A stretch of DNA of 64,000 nucleotides from Psoroptes ovis (taxonomy: Eukaryota > Arthropoda > Arachnida > Sarcoptiformes > Psoroptidae), in NCBI GenBank assembly GCA_002943765.1, contig PQWQ01000023.1, forward strand, positions 436,501-500,500, written 5' to 3'. How positions within the stretch are numbered: the first letter of the stretch is position 1; every line of letters begins with the position of its first letter. The notes under the pieces are model-generated. The model saw only the letters and a program-made list of their open reading frames with translations, had not been told where the DNA came from and did no database searches. This document shows positions 1 to 11,518 of this stretch, one piece after another. The translations under genes and the position numbers were made by a program.

Positions 1-189
1 CCCAAATACACATTTTTACACAGGTTTACACATGAATTTTTTTTTTCGAAAATTTACTGAGACAAATTGTTTTATTACTTTGTAGTTTTTCATGTATTTC
101 TATGGATGATATTTAATACATTTTCACACATTTTGTATTTTGTAATTTTTTTTAATATTAATAATTATTTGTAAATTTCGGCAATAAAT

Positions 190-517
190 TCATTTTTTAT
201 TCAATGACTGAAGATAATAATTATTATTATTCAAACATAGTTCAAAATCTTTTAACGAATATCCAAAAGCCATGCCGATACCATAATGGATTGGCCACAT
301 TCGTCGTTTGAACAGGATCAACGATGCAATTGAACCGGCAGCGATTCCGACACCTGTAATCGATCAAGAGGGTCAAGAGATTAATTAAATACCGGTTAAT
401 TAATTGAAAACAGTCCATACCGATGTTCATGATGGAATTGGCCATGAAACGATCATATTTTTGGCCATATAATTGATCAGACTTGGTGCTCGTGGCTGCT
501 GTTGTTGTGGTACTCAT
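190..517 (-). CDS. MIC10: MICOS complex subunit MIC10
   Basis: Two exons on the minus strand, 517..421 and 353..190, joined across a 67-bp GT-AG intron (354-420), give an 86-aa protein. The core matches MIC10 (MINOS1): a short polar N-terminus, then a YDRFMANSIMNIG segment, a first membrane helix with the Gly-rich VGIAAGS stretch, the positively charged loop FKRRMWP and a second Gly-rich helix GIGMAFGYS. MIC10 inserts as a hairpin in the mitochondrial inner membrane and oligomerises through its glycine motifs to bend membranes at crista junctions. The start is the ATG before a Thr-rich stretch; an upstream in-frame Met at 556 would add 14 residues and looks like leader. The C-terminus carries an Asn/Tyr-rich tail. 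Family assignment is strong; the exact start is less sure. Confidence 0.9.
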
Positions 518-751
518 TTTGATTTTTAGAAATTTTTCGAATTCGATCGAATTCAACTGAATTTAAGTCGATCAATCAATAACCCTTGGTGAATGCAAGT
601 ATTTAATTCAATGAAATTCTTTTAAATTTAATTCTATTTTACTCGTTTCTCTCTTTTAAAATAACCAAAATTTTCACATGCAAAGGACAAAATAAACATG
701 CATGAGTATTTGCTCTATTTCGAAGGTTATGCTTGTTTGTTTGTGTTTATA

Positions 752-831
752 TTAGGTTGTCCGAAAAGTTTTTGCCGGTTATATCGTAGAAAATCATTGA
801 AAAATCGGCAAGAACTTATCGGACAACCTAA
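752..831. mobile_element. Palindromic MITE, family 1, copy 1
   Basis: An 80-bp near-perfect inverted repeat with TTAGGTTGTCC at one end and GGACAACCTAA at the other, flanked by TA on both sides, as expected for Tc1/mariner-type target duplication. The arms read GAAAAGTTTTTGCCG and CGGCAAGAACTTATC. It has no coding capacity. It lies in the divergent interval between MIC10 and the SPPL2-type gene. Confidence 0.88.
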
Positions 832-874
832 TATATTTTCAAAGGTTTTTTTTCGAAGCTTTATTAGGACTGAT

Positions 875-883
875 CATGCGCAG
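875..883 (+). promoter_or_regulatory. Possible NRF1-like site
   Basis: CATGCGCAG matches a half of the palindromic NRF1 (ewg in flies) consensus, a factor often found upstream of nuclear mitochondrial genes. It sits about 360 bp upstream of the MIC10 start and about 1 kb upstream of the SPPL2-type start. The match is short and could be chance; a similar site occurs in the CRIPT/PSMA5 promoter. Confidence 0.25.
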
Positions 884-927
884 CCGCTGTGTGAAAAATT
901 CGAATTTTTTCGAATTTCGGAATTTTG

Positions 928-1021
928 CCGCCTTGTTTCGAAATGCTATGAGTAACGTGACGTAGCAATACGTCAAATGCTTGTGAAAATTGATTTTTTA
1001 ATCAAAACGTACCACTACGTC
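928..1021. repeat. TGACGTA dyad element, copy 1
   Basis: Box 1 (958-975) contains TGACGTAGCAATACGTCA and box 2 (1007-1021) ACGTACCACTACGTC, with a 31-bp spacer. A related pair preceded by similar sequence (GCCGC...GAATGC) is at 17007-17099. Each box is itself an imperfect palindrome of CREB/ATF-like half-sites. It could be a degenerate repeat or a shared regulatory module. The rest of 1022-1877 shows only AT-rich non-coding sequence. Confidence 0.5.
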
Positions 1022-1810
1022 TATATTTCAGTATTCCTATTTTAACCTTTGAGTTTAATTTGCTGTGATTATTTTCCATTTTAATCATCATCATCATATG
1101 TTCAACAATTTGTCCCATTTTCATTTGTTTTAAAGCAAACAAACACATCGAAACAAACAGAAAATTTGTCAAAATACAAAATATCACCTGAAACACAATG
1201 AAAATCATTACTCTTTACTTTACTCACAGTGATCAATGATTATCAATGAATTTTTGCAGGAACAAGACAATAACTGAAACTGATTGAGCTTCAATTCATT
1301 TTAAATTAAAATATTTTCCATTCACTCCTCAATAACCGATCAATTATTACGATTTTCACCGTGTATTTCTCCATCCAAAATTAGTCTATATCTATCCCTA
1401 CATATCTTCCTGAAGCAATTTACCATTCGAAACCTTTTAAACTTTGTTAAAATTGTCAAAATCGATCCATTCATTCATCTTAAATCATCCATTTTAAATT
1501 GATTCATAAATCCATAGATCTTGAATGATTATTTCAATTGTCAAAAGTGCAACACAATACACAATACACAGATATACATTGATATATATATATATTTCCA
1601 ATTTATCTCATTTTGTTTTGTTTTTATTTTTAAAATATTTTATTAAATATTTGACTCAATCATTATTATTAGAGCTCATAAACACCAGTAATACACATTC
1701 GATTGATCAAACAAACAAATGAATGGATGTATTTGTTAATATAAATGTTTTCATTTGAAATTTCAAATAATTCTTAAATAATCTTCAATTATTTACATGT
1801 GATTCTACCA

Positions 1811-1830
1811 TTTTCTTAAATCAATTCCAG
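1811..1830 (+). other. Possible 5' UTR splice acceptor before the SPPL2-type gene
   Basis: A pyrimidine-rich run ending in CCAG at 1830 lies 47 bp upstream of the likely start ATG (1878). It would suit the end of a 5' UTR intron. No matching donor can be chosen with confidence. Confidence 0.3.
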
Positions 1831-1877
1831 TGATAATTTCAATTTTAATCAGTTACGATATATATTTGGTTGAAGAT

Positions 1878-4231
1878 ATGTTTAAATTACGGCATTCGAA
1901 ATGGGAATTGATCGTAATTCAATTCATGATTTTAATATTTATTCAATTATTCAATATTCCATTCATCGAATGTGATCAAAATGAAGATATCAATGCCAGC
2001 AATGACAACAGTGATGATACGATTGTCTTGTATCAAAAATATAAAGTATTATTAATACGAAATTCAAAGGATTTAACGAAATCATTGTGTACAATTAGCT
2101 GGTATACATCATCATCGAACAAGGTAATCAATTTAATTCAAGTTTTTGATTGAATTTTAAGGTTAATTTTCGATTTTTTCAAATCGAATAGTCGATCGTC
2201 AATGATGAATATCAACCATTTAATTATTATCAATCAAAATTTAATCTTTGTTTACGGCTATCAACGTCTACGGACATTCGATTTGCTCGCGGTTATCATA
2301 CATTTAATTATCAAAATAGCTGCAATATAAATGAACAAATTGAAAATTTTATATCATCATTTAATACAACAAGTGATTCGGATAGTGATAAACCTTCAGG
2401 TATACTGTTTGCAACACCATGTAATGTTAATGTTACGGCAAATTTTAATCTTACAAATACGTATGTATTCACTATTAGGTTGTCCGAAAGTTTTTTGGCC
2501 GGTTATTCGGTTGAAAATGATTGGAAAATTCGGCAAGAACTTTTCGGACAACCTAATATTAAAATTATGAATTTCAAAATCTAAAATTCTGTATTTTATG
2601 CATCAAACACAGTGTAAAACAACGGATTGATCGACATCGATTATCAATAACTGTGATTAATTTAAACAAAAAGATAAATCTGCAAAAATTACATGAATTC
2701 ACTCGAATAAGATGGCCAGCGTATGGCCATCAACCGTATAACCATGATTCCAGCTTAAAATTTCTATCATTAATACCTATGATTGTAATATTTTTGATTG
2801 CAACAACGACCATATTGATCGGCGCTTATTGGAGTGGTCTTGTACGCTTCAGAATTTATGAATATTCAAAAATATTACCATTAATCAATAGTGATACGAA
2901 TTCGAATGGTAAATATCAAATTAAATCCAAACGTTCATCCGAATCAGCGGGTAAAAATGATAACAATAGCCTCAATAATAATAGCAATAATATTAAATCA
3001 ACATTCAATAAACATCATGAGAAGGCATTTACAAATATATCAATATTTTCGGTCGTTATATTGGTATTCAGTATGATTACAGCCTTGTTATTATTATATT
3101 TTTTCTATGGTTATCTCGTATATTTTATATTGACATTATTCTTACTAACATCAATGACATCAATGTTCATTTGTTTAGATTCATTCATTGAACATGTTTG
3201 TCCAAAATTTATTTATGATTCAAAATTTCGTATACCGAAAATGTTTTGTATGCAAAAAGAGCAAAGTATTCGTTATATTGTCATCCTGATTATTTTGACA
3301 AGTATTGCCATACCAATCACATGGTTCATTGTACGTCATGAATATGAACAGGCATGGATTTTGCAGAATTTACTCGGGTTTTTCTTTTGTATTAATATGT
3401 TACGAACGTTGCGGTTACCTTCATTACGAATTTGTACATATTTATTGTCCATATTATTCTTGTATGATATATTTTTCGTGTTCATAACCCCTATGATCAC
3501 TTCGAAAGGTATGTTCCATTTTGACTATTTTCACTGATTTTGTTAATATTTTGATTTCCAGGACAATCGATTATGGTCGAAGTAGCGACCGGTGGTAATG
3601 GCCTTAGTCCAACAATGAATTATGATGAATATCGTTGTGAAGGCAGACCGATTGAAACACTGCCAATGCTATTCCGGGTGCCGCAAAAGCTATTTCAATA
3701 TGATCCATTAAATTTTTATGATGTATGCACTCGTGGTTCTGATTCAATGCTTGGTTATGGTGATGTTATGATACCTGGTTTGTTGATTGCATATTGTTCT
3801 GCATTCGATCGTATTGAAAATGTTTCATATCATCTTTATTTCGTCGTATCATTCGTTTCATATTGTATTGGTTTAATTATTACATTTGCAGGTATGATTT
3901 TGGTGTTTTTGAATTTTAATGAATTTTGAAATTAATTTAGTTTCATTTCTTTCCGAAAAAAACAATAGCCTTAATATTGATGGAAGGTGCTGCCCAGCCT
4001 GCCTTATTATATTTAGTACCATTCACATTGATACCATTGTTCATTGTATCATTGATACTTAAAAATTTTCAATCCCTTTGGAAAGGTCCGGAAAAAATTC
4101 GAATGCGTTCGATGAATGAAATAATGGATAATGATCAAAGCTCACAACCTCATCAACAACAACAACAACCGGCCATACCTTCATCATCATCATCATCATC
4201 GGCATCGACAACAACATCGATCGATAATTAA
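1878..4231 (+). CDS. SPPL2: Signal peptide peptidase-like 2 intramembrane aspartyl protease
   Basis: Five exons (1878-2123, 2192-2460, 2613-3508, 3562-3891, 3969-4231) join in frame to 667 aa. The protein starts with a signal peptide (hydrophobic residues about 10-28), then a luminal region resembling the PA-like domain of SPPL2a/b, then about nine membrane segments. The catalytic signature is complete: YD in FLYDIFF (D457), a GxGD motif as LGYGD (D538) and QPALLY (PAL, 591-593). This family cleaves type II membrane-protein stubs in endosomes, lysosomes or plasma membrane. The Tyr in GYGD replaces the usual Leu/Phe, which is tolerated in the family. The tail is Gln/Ser-rich. Intron 2 (2461-2612) carries a family 1 MITE and at 152 bp is about twice the length of the other three introns. 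SPPL2 rather than SPPL3 or SPP follows from the signal peptide and long luminal domain. Confidence 0.9.
2475..2556. mobile_element. Palindromic MITE, family 1, copy 2 (intronic)
   Basis: An 82-bp TA-flanked inverted repeat with TTAGGTTGTCCG and CGGACAACCTAA ends, sitting wholly inside intron 2 of the SPPL2-type gene. Subtracting it leaves an intron of about 70 bp, the local norm, so it looks like an insertion into an existing intron. Confidence 0.88.
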
Positions 4232-5648
4232 TTGGTCAATTGATTGAAACAGAGTCCAGAAATGAATTTGCTGCCCTCTTGAGTCGAAATAGAACAACAT
4301 TAACGACAACAAAAAAAAAAATTCGAAACAGCTGATTCGAATAAACAACAAAAAAAACCCAAAACATCAATCAATTTATTAAATCGATCAAAATTGATTA
4401 AATGCAATCAATCAACTGCGAACAACAACAACATTGAAAATGAAATTTGATCTCTACTCTTTTCGATAGTTTTATCCAAAAAATTGAATTCAATTAATTT
4501 AAATTAATGAAAATAATTCAAAATTGATACATCTTATAATACATTCATACACATTCAATCATTTGATTTGTATTTTTCTAAATGTTTACATTTTTAAAGC
4601 AGAAATTTACATTTCTTTTATATAAATTTATTTATTTATAACTGAATTGATGATTATTTGATGATCGTTTGATCAATAATCGACCAATGAATGATTGAAA
4701 TATGCAAAATTATACGACCTGAAGACGTGGAATCGATTTACATCGATGTCTAATTTGTCTTATGGAAATGTGAGATCATCGATTCATCCCTATCGATGAT
4801 GATGATGATGATGATAATCAGTAAATAATCAATGATTTAGTAAGTGCAATACGTAAGATATTTGAATTTTTTCATATAAATATTCAAGGTAATCATGCTT
4901 TTATTTCTCAGTTAGTGCATTAAGGCGATAGTCTATCTATATCTCTCCTACACAAACACATAAATAAACTATATTTTTCTCACTTGTCGTTGTTTTCCAT
5001 GTTTTGAATTGATTTTTTTGACGCCCAAACAAATAAATATTCAAAATCTATTTATTTAAGTTTGAAGAAACAAACTTACTTATTGTAACAAGTACAACAA
5101 GCGTTCATTCATTCATTCATTCATTCATCAGATAGATTTACTGTTTGTTTGTTACGTAAAAATCATTTTGTTTTGTTGATTGTTTCAAAATCATTTGATT
5201 TCAAATTATGTAATTCTATAGTCTCTAATTCTAATTTTGTTTATTTGTTGTTTAATTACAGGCAATAATCATTAGTATTCCGGTGATAATAATAATGATA
5301 ATGATAATCGCTGTGAATGTGATTTTCAAACAATCGAAGCAATATATTTTACCCATATTTTTACCAGTCATCGTGAGCTGAATTTGTATTTTGTTTTTTT
5401 CAAAATTTATGAATCTATCGTTGTTATTATTGTTGTTTATTTATCACCAATTATATTTGTTTGAGTCATAATCTTTGAATTGAATATACAAAGCTAACAA
5501 ATAAATAAATCAATCATGTCATTAACAGTGTAAATATTTGGAACTAAACTGTATAAATCGAGAAAATTCAATCAATCAAATATCTTTCGAATATATATTT
5601 TTCGGCGACTGATCATTTGAATCGATTGTTTTCTTATTGTTTTCCAAT
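4232..5648. other. Intergenic, SPPL2 to phospholipase D
   Basis: AT-rich non-coding sequence. It contains several AATAAA hexamers after the SPPL2 stop, a (GAT)7 tract at 4795-4815, an ATTC microsatellite at 5105-5128, and a plausible splice acceptor (TTTAATTACAG ending at 5261) that could close a 5' UTR intron of the phospholipase D gene. I see no coding exon. Confidence 0.5.
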
Positions 5649-8600
5649 ATGAATGATGATTATCTCAATGAAAAAGATGATAATTCGGCAAATAATCATG
5701 CGAACACGTCTGAAGATGTTGTTGATAATGCCTCGAGACCAATTGAACTTGAATCATCTCGTAAAAATTCAATAGAAATTCAATTAATCACTGAACGTAC
5801 TCATAAAATAAGTATTCGAAAAAAGAAATCACTGAAAGGTTAGTGTTTATTTTCAATTTTAAACCAATCATAATGCATTGATTTCACCAATGTTTCAGAC
5901 TCCAATGGAAACAATAATACCTCAATTAATCCTTTTAAATCAAGAATTCCATATCAAACCATTTATTCGCCGGATAAACTTGATTCATTCTACCTTGATA
6001 ATTGTTCAATCGATGCAAAGATAATTAATTATGAAGAAACATCGAATATATTCTCTCCATATGTTTATCACATTGAATTGAATCATGGACATTTTAATTG
6101 GATTATCAAACGTCGTTTTGCACAATTTCGACAATTACATAATCAAATACGTATTTTCTATACAAAGCTAGCCATTCCATTACCAACCGAAAATAGTCGA
6201 CAAAATCGTAAAATTTTAGAAAGTATGGGTGAATTTGAATGGCCAAAATTTCCATTTCTGCCCGATATGTTCACTGTTGGTGAAGGTGTTAGTCGTCGTA
6301 TTAAAATCCTAGAAGATTATCTCCGGTTTTTGCTTGATTTTTCATTATTTCGTCATCATCCAGCTTTGCATACATTTTTAGCGATTAGTCCATATTCATT
6401 TATTGATGAATTAGGACTGAAAAGTGAAGAAGAATTGGTGAAAAAGCGTGCCGGTGGTTTTCGTTCGGCCACTTGTTGTGTACGTATTGAAAATTTTTTC
6501 ACCGATCTAACTGGACATTGGCGTAAACGTTGGTTGGTGGTCAAAGATACTTGTCTGTTTTATTTGGAACCAAGAGATTATAAAATACATTATGTTATGT
6601 TGTTTGATCCAGATTTTTATGCTGATGCCGGCATTAAAGAAACTGGTATTGCATTCGGTATTCGAATTCGAAATATGTCCCGACAATTAATTCTCAAGTG
6701 TTTTAATGCTAAACGAGCCAAAGAATTGGCTGATTATTTGAATGATCATTCACGGAGGAACGCCAAGGATTTTGTACAACGTAATCGTTTTGGCTCGTTT
6801 GTACCGGTACGAAAATCAATTCAAAGTCAATGGTTTGTCGATGGTTGTGCTTATTTTGAAGCCGTATCACAAGCCATAAAAATGGCTAAAGAAGAAATAT
6901 TCATCACTGATTGGTGGCTATCACCGGAGATATATTTACAAAGGCCTAGTTTAGGTTTTGATTGGCGTTTGGATCGTTTACTGCTGAAAAAAGCAATGAA
7001 TGGTGTACGAGTTTTCATTTTACTGTACAAAGAAATGGAAATCGGAATCAGTATTAGTTCAATTTATACGAAACGAACATTGATGAAAATGCATGAAAAT
7101 ATTGCTGTGTTAAGACATCCAGATGCTGTACGTGGTGGACCATTGCTATGGTCACATCATGAAAAATTGGTTGTCATCGATCAGTACATTGCATTCGTTG
7201 GTGGCATTGATCTTTGTTTTGGCCGCTGGGATAATTTCGAACATCGTCTCACTGATCAAGGTGGAATATTTTTCAAACAACATCAACAACAAGAGTGAGT
7301 CCCTTGAATTCGAATCGATTATCATGTTTGATTCTGTTTAAATTTTCAGATTAATTCGGAATTCCACGAGGCCAGCAGGGCTATTGTACCGTTCCATATC
7401 GCAACCATTTTTGGCTGAAGAAGAATCAATCAAAGTTGTTGAAACTATCCAGTCATCAGATAATGGAACATCCGTCGAGATTAAAAGTAAAATACGTAAA
7501 AAACGTGAAATATCAATTGGTGATATCAATGATGATGATGATGATGACAACCCTAATAATAATAATAATAATCGAACAATAATACAAGAACCAACACTAA
7601 TGATTGGTGATGATACAATCGAAACAAGATCCGTTGCTGATATTGAAGAAATCCTGATTGAAAATGATAAATTAGATCAAGACGGTGATATCATCAGCAG
7701 CGATCGAGGCAGATCTAAATCGATAGCAACAATATCGAATAATGTCCAAGACGATGACGATGATGATGATGCATATGATGAAGTGGATGAAGATCGTCAA
7801 ATAAAAAAAGTTATAACCCTTCAAACCAGGGGTAATTTTTTCACTAAAAGTAAATTGAGCAAGAAATTACATGCAAAAAAGTTGCGGGCAATTGCACGTA
7901 TTCGAAGACTAAAACAACGAATCAAACACCGGGTACAAGCAGCACAATCAGAAGTATTATCAATCATATCGAGCGAAGATGATGATGATGATAGTAATTT
8001 CGAAATTAAACCCGATTTCTTCAAACAAAATATTCCACGAATACAAAATGAAAGTGATATTTCTTGTGATGAATTAGAAGGTGCTGCTAAATTATGGATC
8101 GGGAAAGATTATACGAATTTCATTGTCAAAGATTTCACACATTTAAATATGCCATTTCAAGATTCGATTGATCGTAATACAACACCACGTATGCCATGGC
8201 ATGATGTATCATGTGTGGTGATCGGTGATGCTGCACGTGATGTTGCCCGTCATTTTATTGAACGTTGGAATCATACCAAATATTCGAAAGCAAAATTTAA
8301 AGATCGTTATCCATGGTTGATACCGAAAACATATCGTAAAGATTTATTGTTGATGAATGACGATGATGATCGTTGTAAATCGATTGATACGCAATTGTCA
8401 ACATTTCTTACTCGAACACATTGTGTTAATTGTCAAACGGTTAGTGTTATTTCAATGAATTCTAATTTCGAACTTAATTTTTTTGTCAATTTATGTGTAT
8501 AGCTACGATCAGTAGGCTCATGGTCTATAGGTAGCCATCATACTGAAGCATCCATAGTTGATGCATACATCGAAGTCATTAATCAAGCTGAACATTATAT

Positions 8601-9588
8601 TTATATTGAAAATCAATTTTTCATTTCACAAACTAAAACACATTTAGATGGTAATGATTTAGTTAAGAATCGTATCGCTGAAGCCTTATATCGTCGTATA
8701 TTACGTGCATTCCGTAATGATCATATATTTCGTGTGTACATATTAATCCCACTGTTACCGGCATTCGAAGGTGAAGTTGGTACTAGTAGCGGTACGGCTA
8801 TACAACAAATAATGCATTATAATTATTCGACCATCTGTAAAGGTTATGATTCATTGTTGGCTAAACTTAAGCTAGAAATTGATGACCCCGGTAAATATAT
8901 TGGATTTTATAGTCTTCGTAATTTTACTAAATTGAATGGTCGATTAGTGACTGAATTGATTTATATTCATAGGTGAGCATTTCGCTTATAAATTTTATTT
9001 AGCCAAATACTAATTGATTTTCAATTTTTGACCAGTAAAATATTAATTGCCGATGATCGTATCAGTATTATTGGATCGGCAAACATAAATGACCGATCAA
9101 TGCTTGGTAATCGTGATTCTGAAGTATGTGTAATCGTTGAAGATCAAGAATATGATTTTTATTTTATGAATCATAAACCATATAAATCGGGAAAATTTTC
9201 CGGATCACTCCGGCGTATGTTGATGCGTGAACATTTGGGTATTTACAAAGAAAATCGTAAAGATATGCTCAAAATGACCGACCTGGTAAATGATCCAATA
9301 TCGGATGAATTTTGGAATGACGTATGGAATAAATATGCCGCAGATAATACTGAACTATATGAACAAATATTTCCAATAATACCAACGGATAATGTACGAA
9401 AATTATCGCAGATAAATGAATATTTAGGACGTGAAAAATTATATAAAACAAATCAATCAATGGCCGAAGAAATGCTGCGAAAAATTAAAGGACATTTAGT
9501 ACAATTACCATTGGAATTTCTCGCAGATGAACTATATCCAATGATGACCACACAAGATCGTTTTATACCGCAAATTATTTGGACTTGA
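5649..9588 (+). CDS. PLD: Phospholipase D, PX-PH type (PLD1/2)
   Basis: Five exons (5649-5838, 5899-7294, 7350-8439, 8503-8972, 9036-9588) give 1232 aa. In order: a polar N-terminus; a PX domain (FNWIIKRRFAQFRQLHNQ); a PH domain (TGHWRKRWLVVKDTCLFY); and two HKD half-sites, H484-x-K486-x4-D491 and H1048-x-K1050-x4-D1055, the second made across the exon 4/5 junction. Both HKDs are intact, so it should hydrolyse phosphatidylcholine to phosphatidic acid and choline at membranes recruited by phosphoinositides. Between the HKDs is an unusually long Asp-rich and Lys/Arg-rich linker (about 7400-8050), where vertebrate PLD1 has its regulatory loop. LYIENQFFI-type and GSANINDRS motifs add support. The start is the ATG at 5649, with a leucine-type in-frame leader just upstream discounted. 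Confidence 0.93.
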
Positions 9589-9765
9589 TTTTATTTAAAT
9601 TTATTTAGTTATTTATGAAATTTTCCATAAACAAAACAAATACTCATTTCGAATCTTGTCATTTATTCATTCATTTATTTTTAAAATCAACTCATTATTA
9701 TTATTTTATTAATATAAACTTGACGATTTACTGCCTTTGACTTGAATATTTTCACACATATTTTC

Positions 9766-9926
9766 AAGGTTTCAAGTTTTAATTCGTAGTTTTGAATGTA
9801 ATTTTCGTATTTTTCAAGTTGATTTTCGTAGTTTTGAATGAAATTTTAAACTGCACAATTACGAAATTCAACTTTAAAACTATGAAAATGAATTTTAAAA
9901 CTACGAATTAAAACTTGAAATCCTGT
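9766..9926. mobile_element. Palindromic MITE, family 2, copy a
   Basis: A 161-bp inverted repeat: the left arm TTTCAAGTTTTAATTCGTAG mirrors the right arm CTACGAATTAAAACTTGAAA, ending in TCCTG followed by TA. The left terminus is degraded relative to other copies (AAGG instead of CAGG). It lies downstream of phospholipase D. Confidence 0.8.
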
Positions 9927-10261
9927 AACTGTCAGTGTTATTGTCGTATCATTTGTCATTGGCTAAATAACAATTATTCAACGTCAGTTAATCCAATTTT
10001 TATTTTTCCATTGAAAATCTTCCGAAATTTATTGATTGATCGATCGATTGATTTTGAATCGAATATCAATTCACTTTCAAAGGTGTCATCATGTTTAATT
10101 ATTTAAAAATTTTGCACTCATTTATTAATTTGCTCAATGAAACACATTACCTTCGATAGAAGCAATGTTAATCTTGATCGATATTCGAATATATGTATGT
10201 GTACCAAATTCCTCAAGCCAAATTTTCCATTTATTCCTGAATTTTGAAATGTTGTGCGACC

Positions 10262-11478
10262 ATGGACATTCAGCGAGCCAAATTTCCTCCGTTGTTGCGG
10301 TCAGCCAGAAATATATTCGGGTAAAGATTGAATTCAAGAAATTTTGATTGATTTCTTATTGAATTTGAATTATTTTCAACAGATATTTAGGCATGCAATT
10401 ACATCCAATTGATTCGCCAACGGGTTTATTGATATTAACATGGAATCTCACAGTAATATCGATAATGTTTTATTCATTTTATTTTGAATTTTCTGATAAA
10501 TTCGATGCTTTAAATGATAATGGTAATGCATTCATTCATTTATTCAATCTTATCGATTCATATTTATTCGAATCAACTAGTATTATCATATTGATATTTC
10601 TACTATTTAATGGTCGCCATTTAATACAAATATTGAATAATCGATTATTTTTCGAAATATTTCGCAATAAATCATCATGGATTACGTATTCGATTATGAT
10701 TTATATAACCATATCATATCCATTTTTTTATTATGTATTAATCAAGGATGCATTGAAAAGCCATTTTTACATATCAATTATTGCATATTATTTTGAAAAT
10801 TTTCAACAATATTTTTATTTATTATGTTATTATTATGTTAAACACGGTACATATCATCAATTATCGGTGAGTTTTCAACGATTTCATCGAATATCCACCG
10901 ATTTACACCTTTACAATGTTAAAATGTTTAAAATTCAGAAAAATTGTAGTCAATTATTGTTAAATGAATGGCAAAAATTCTTGAAAATTGTACGACAATT
11001 ATCAATAATAAATGAAAATTTTACCCGTTTATTTTCACGTATATTTCTATTACAATATTTGACCAATGTTTTCGATTTAATAATGGCAATTACATCACAA
11101 CAAGTAAATTATCAAATAGCATTGTATTATTGTAACCTGTTTGCATTCATCATTTATATTGTTTATTTAGATTTATTAATCAAAAATTTATTGAAAAATA
11201 TCGAATATTTCGTTCGAAACAGATTAATTAATCGTGTATTAGTCAATTTAAATGATAATGATCATTATTATTATTGCTGCAGCAGCAGCAGCAGTCGTAA
11301 TGTAAATAACACAAATAATTTATTCATCAAACTATATGAAATGAATCACGTGTATTTAAATGATTATTATTATTCAATGAATCTATCGAATTATTGTCAA
11401 TTATCATTCGAATATGTGTTGGATACGATTGGTTTTATTTTCATTTATACATTGATTATCATACAAACACAATCATAA
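10262..11478 (+). CDS. Gustatory-receptor-like seven-helix protein
   Basis: A short first exon (10262-10320) spliced over a 62-bp GTAAAG...CAACAG intron to 10383-11478 gives 384 aa, the usual size for arthropod gustatory receptors. Seven hydrophobic segments are visible, and the C-terminus ends in FIYTLIIIQTQS, matching the family signature TY(x)5Q near the end of helix 7. Family members are ligand-gated cation channels of chemosensory neurons with an intracellular N-terminus. The first exon is not obvious as an open frame, but the spliced reading NIFGYLGMQLHP is typical of an N-terminus, and an in-frame stop lies at 10238. A Ser run and Tyr-rich insertions are local low complexity. The ligand cannot be inferred. 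The stop is 40 bp from that of the convergent neighbour. Confidence 0.72.
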
Positions 11479-11490
11479 AGAAAAGATATT

Positions 11491-11505
11491 GAATAAAATT
11501 TATTC
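11491..11505. terminator. Palindromic two-way poly(A) signal
   Basis: GAATAAAATTTATTC is a perfect dyad that places AATAAA on the plus strand (11492-11497) and on the minus strand (11499-11504). It lies in the 40 bp between the stops of the gustatory receptor (+) and the convergent secreted-protein gene (-), so one short site could serve both 3' ends. Confidence 0.6.
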
Positions 11506-11518
11506 TTATTTTTATAAT

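Noticed and set aside
1002..1208. 68-aa minus-strand frame with a hydrophobic start
   Set aside because: The hydrophobic start could mimic a signal peptide, but there is no downstream exon or conserved motif, and it abuts a repeat element.
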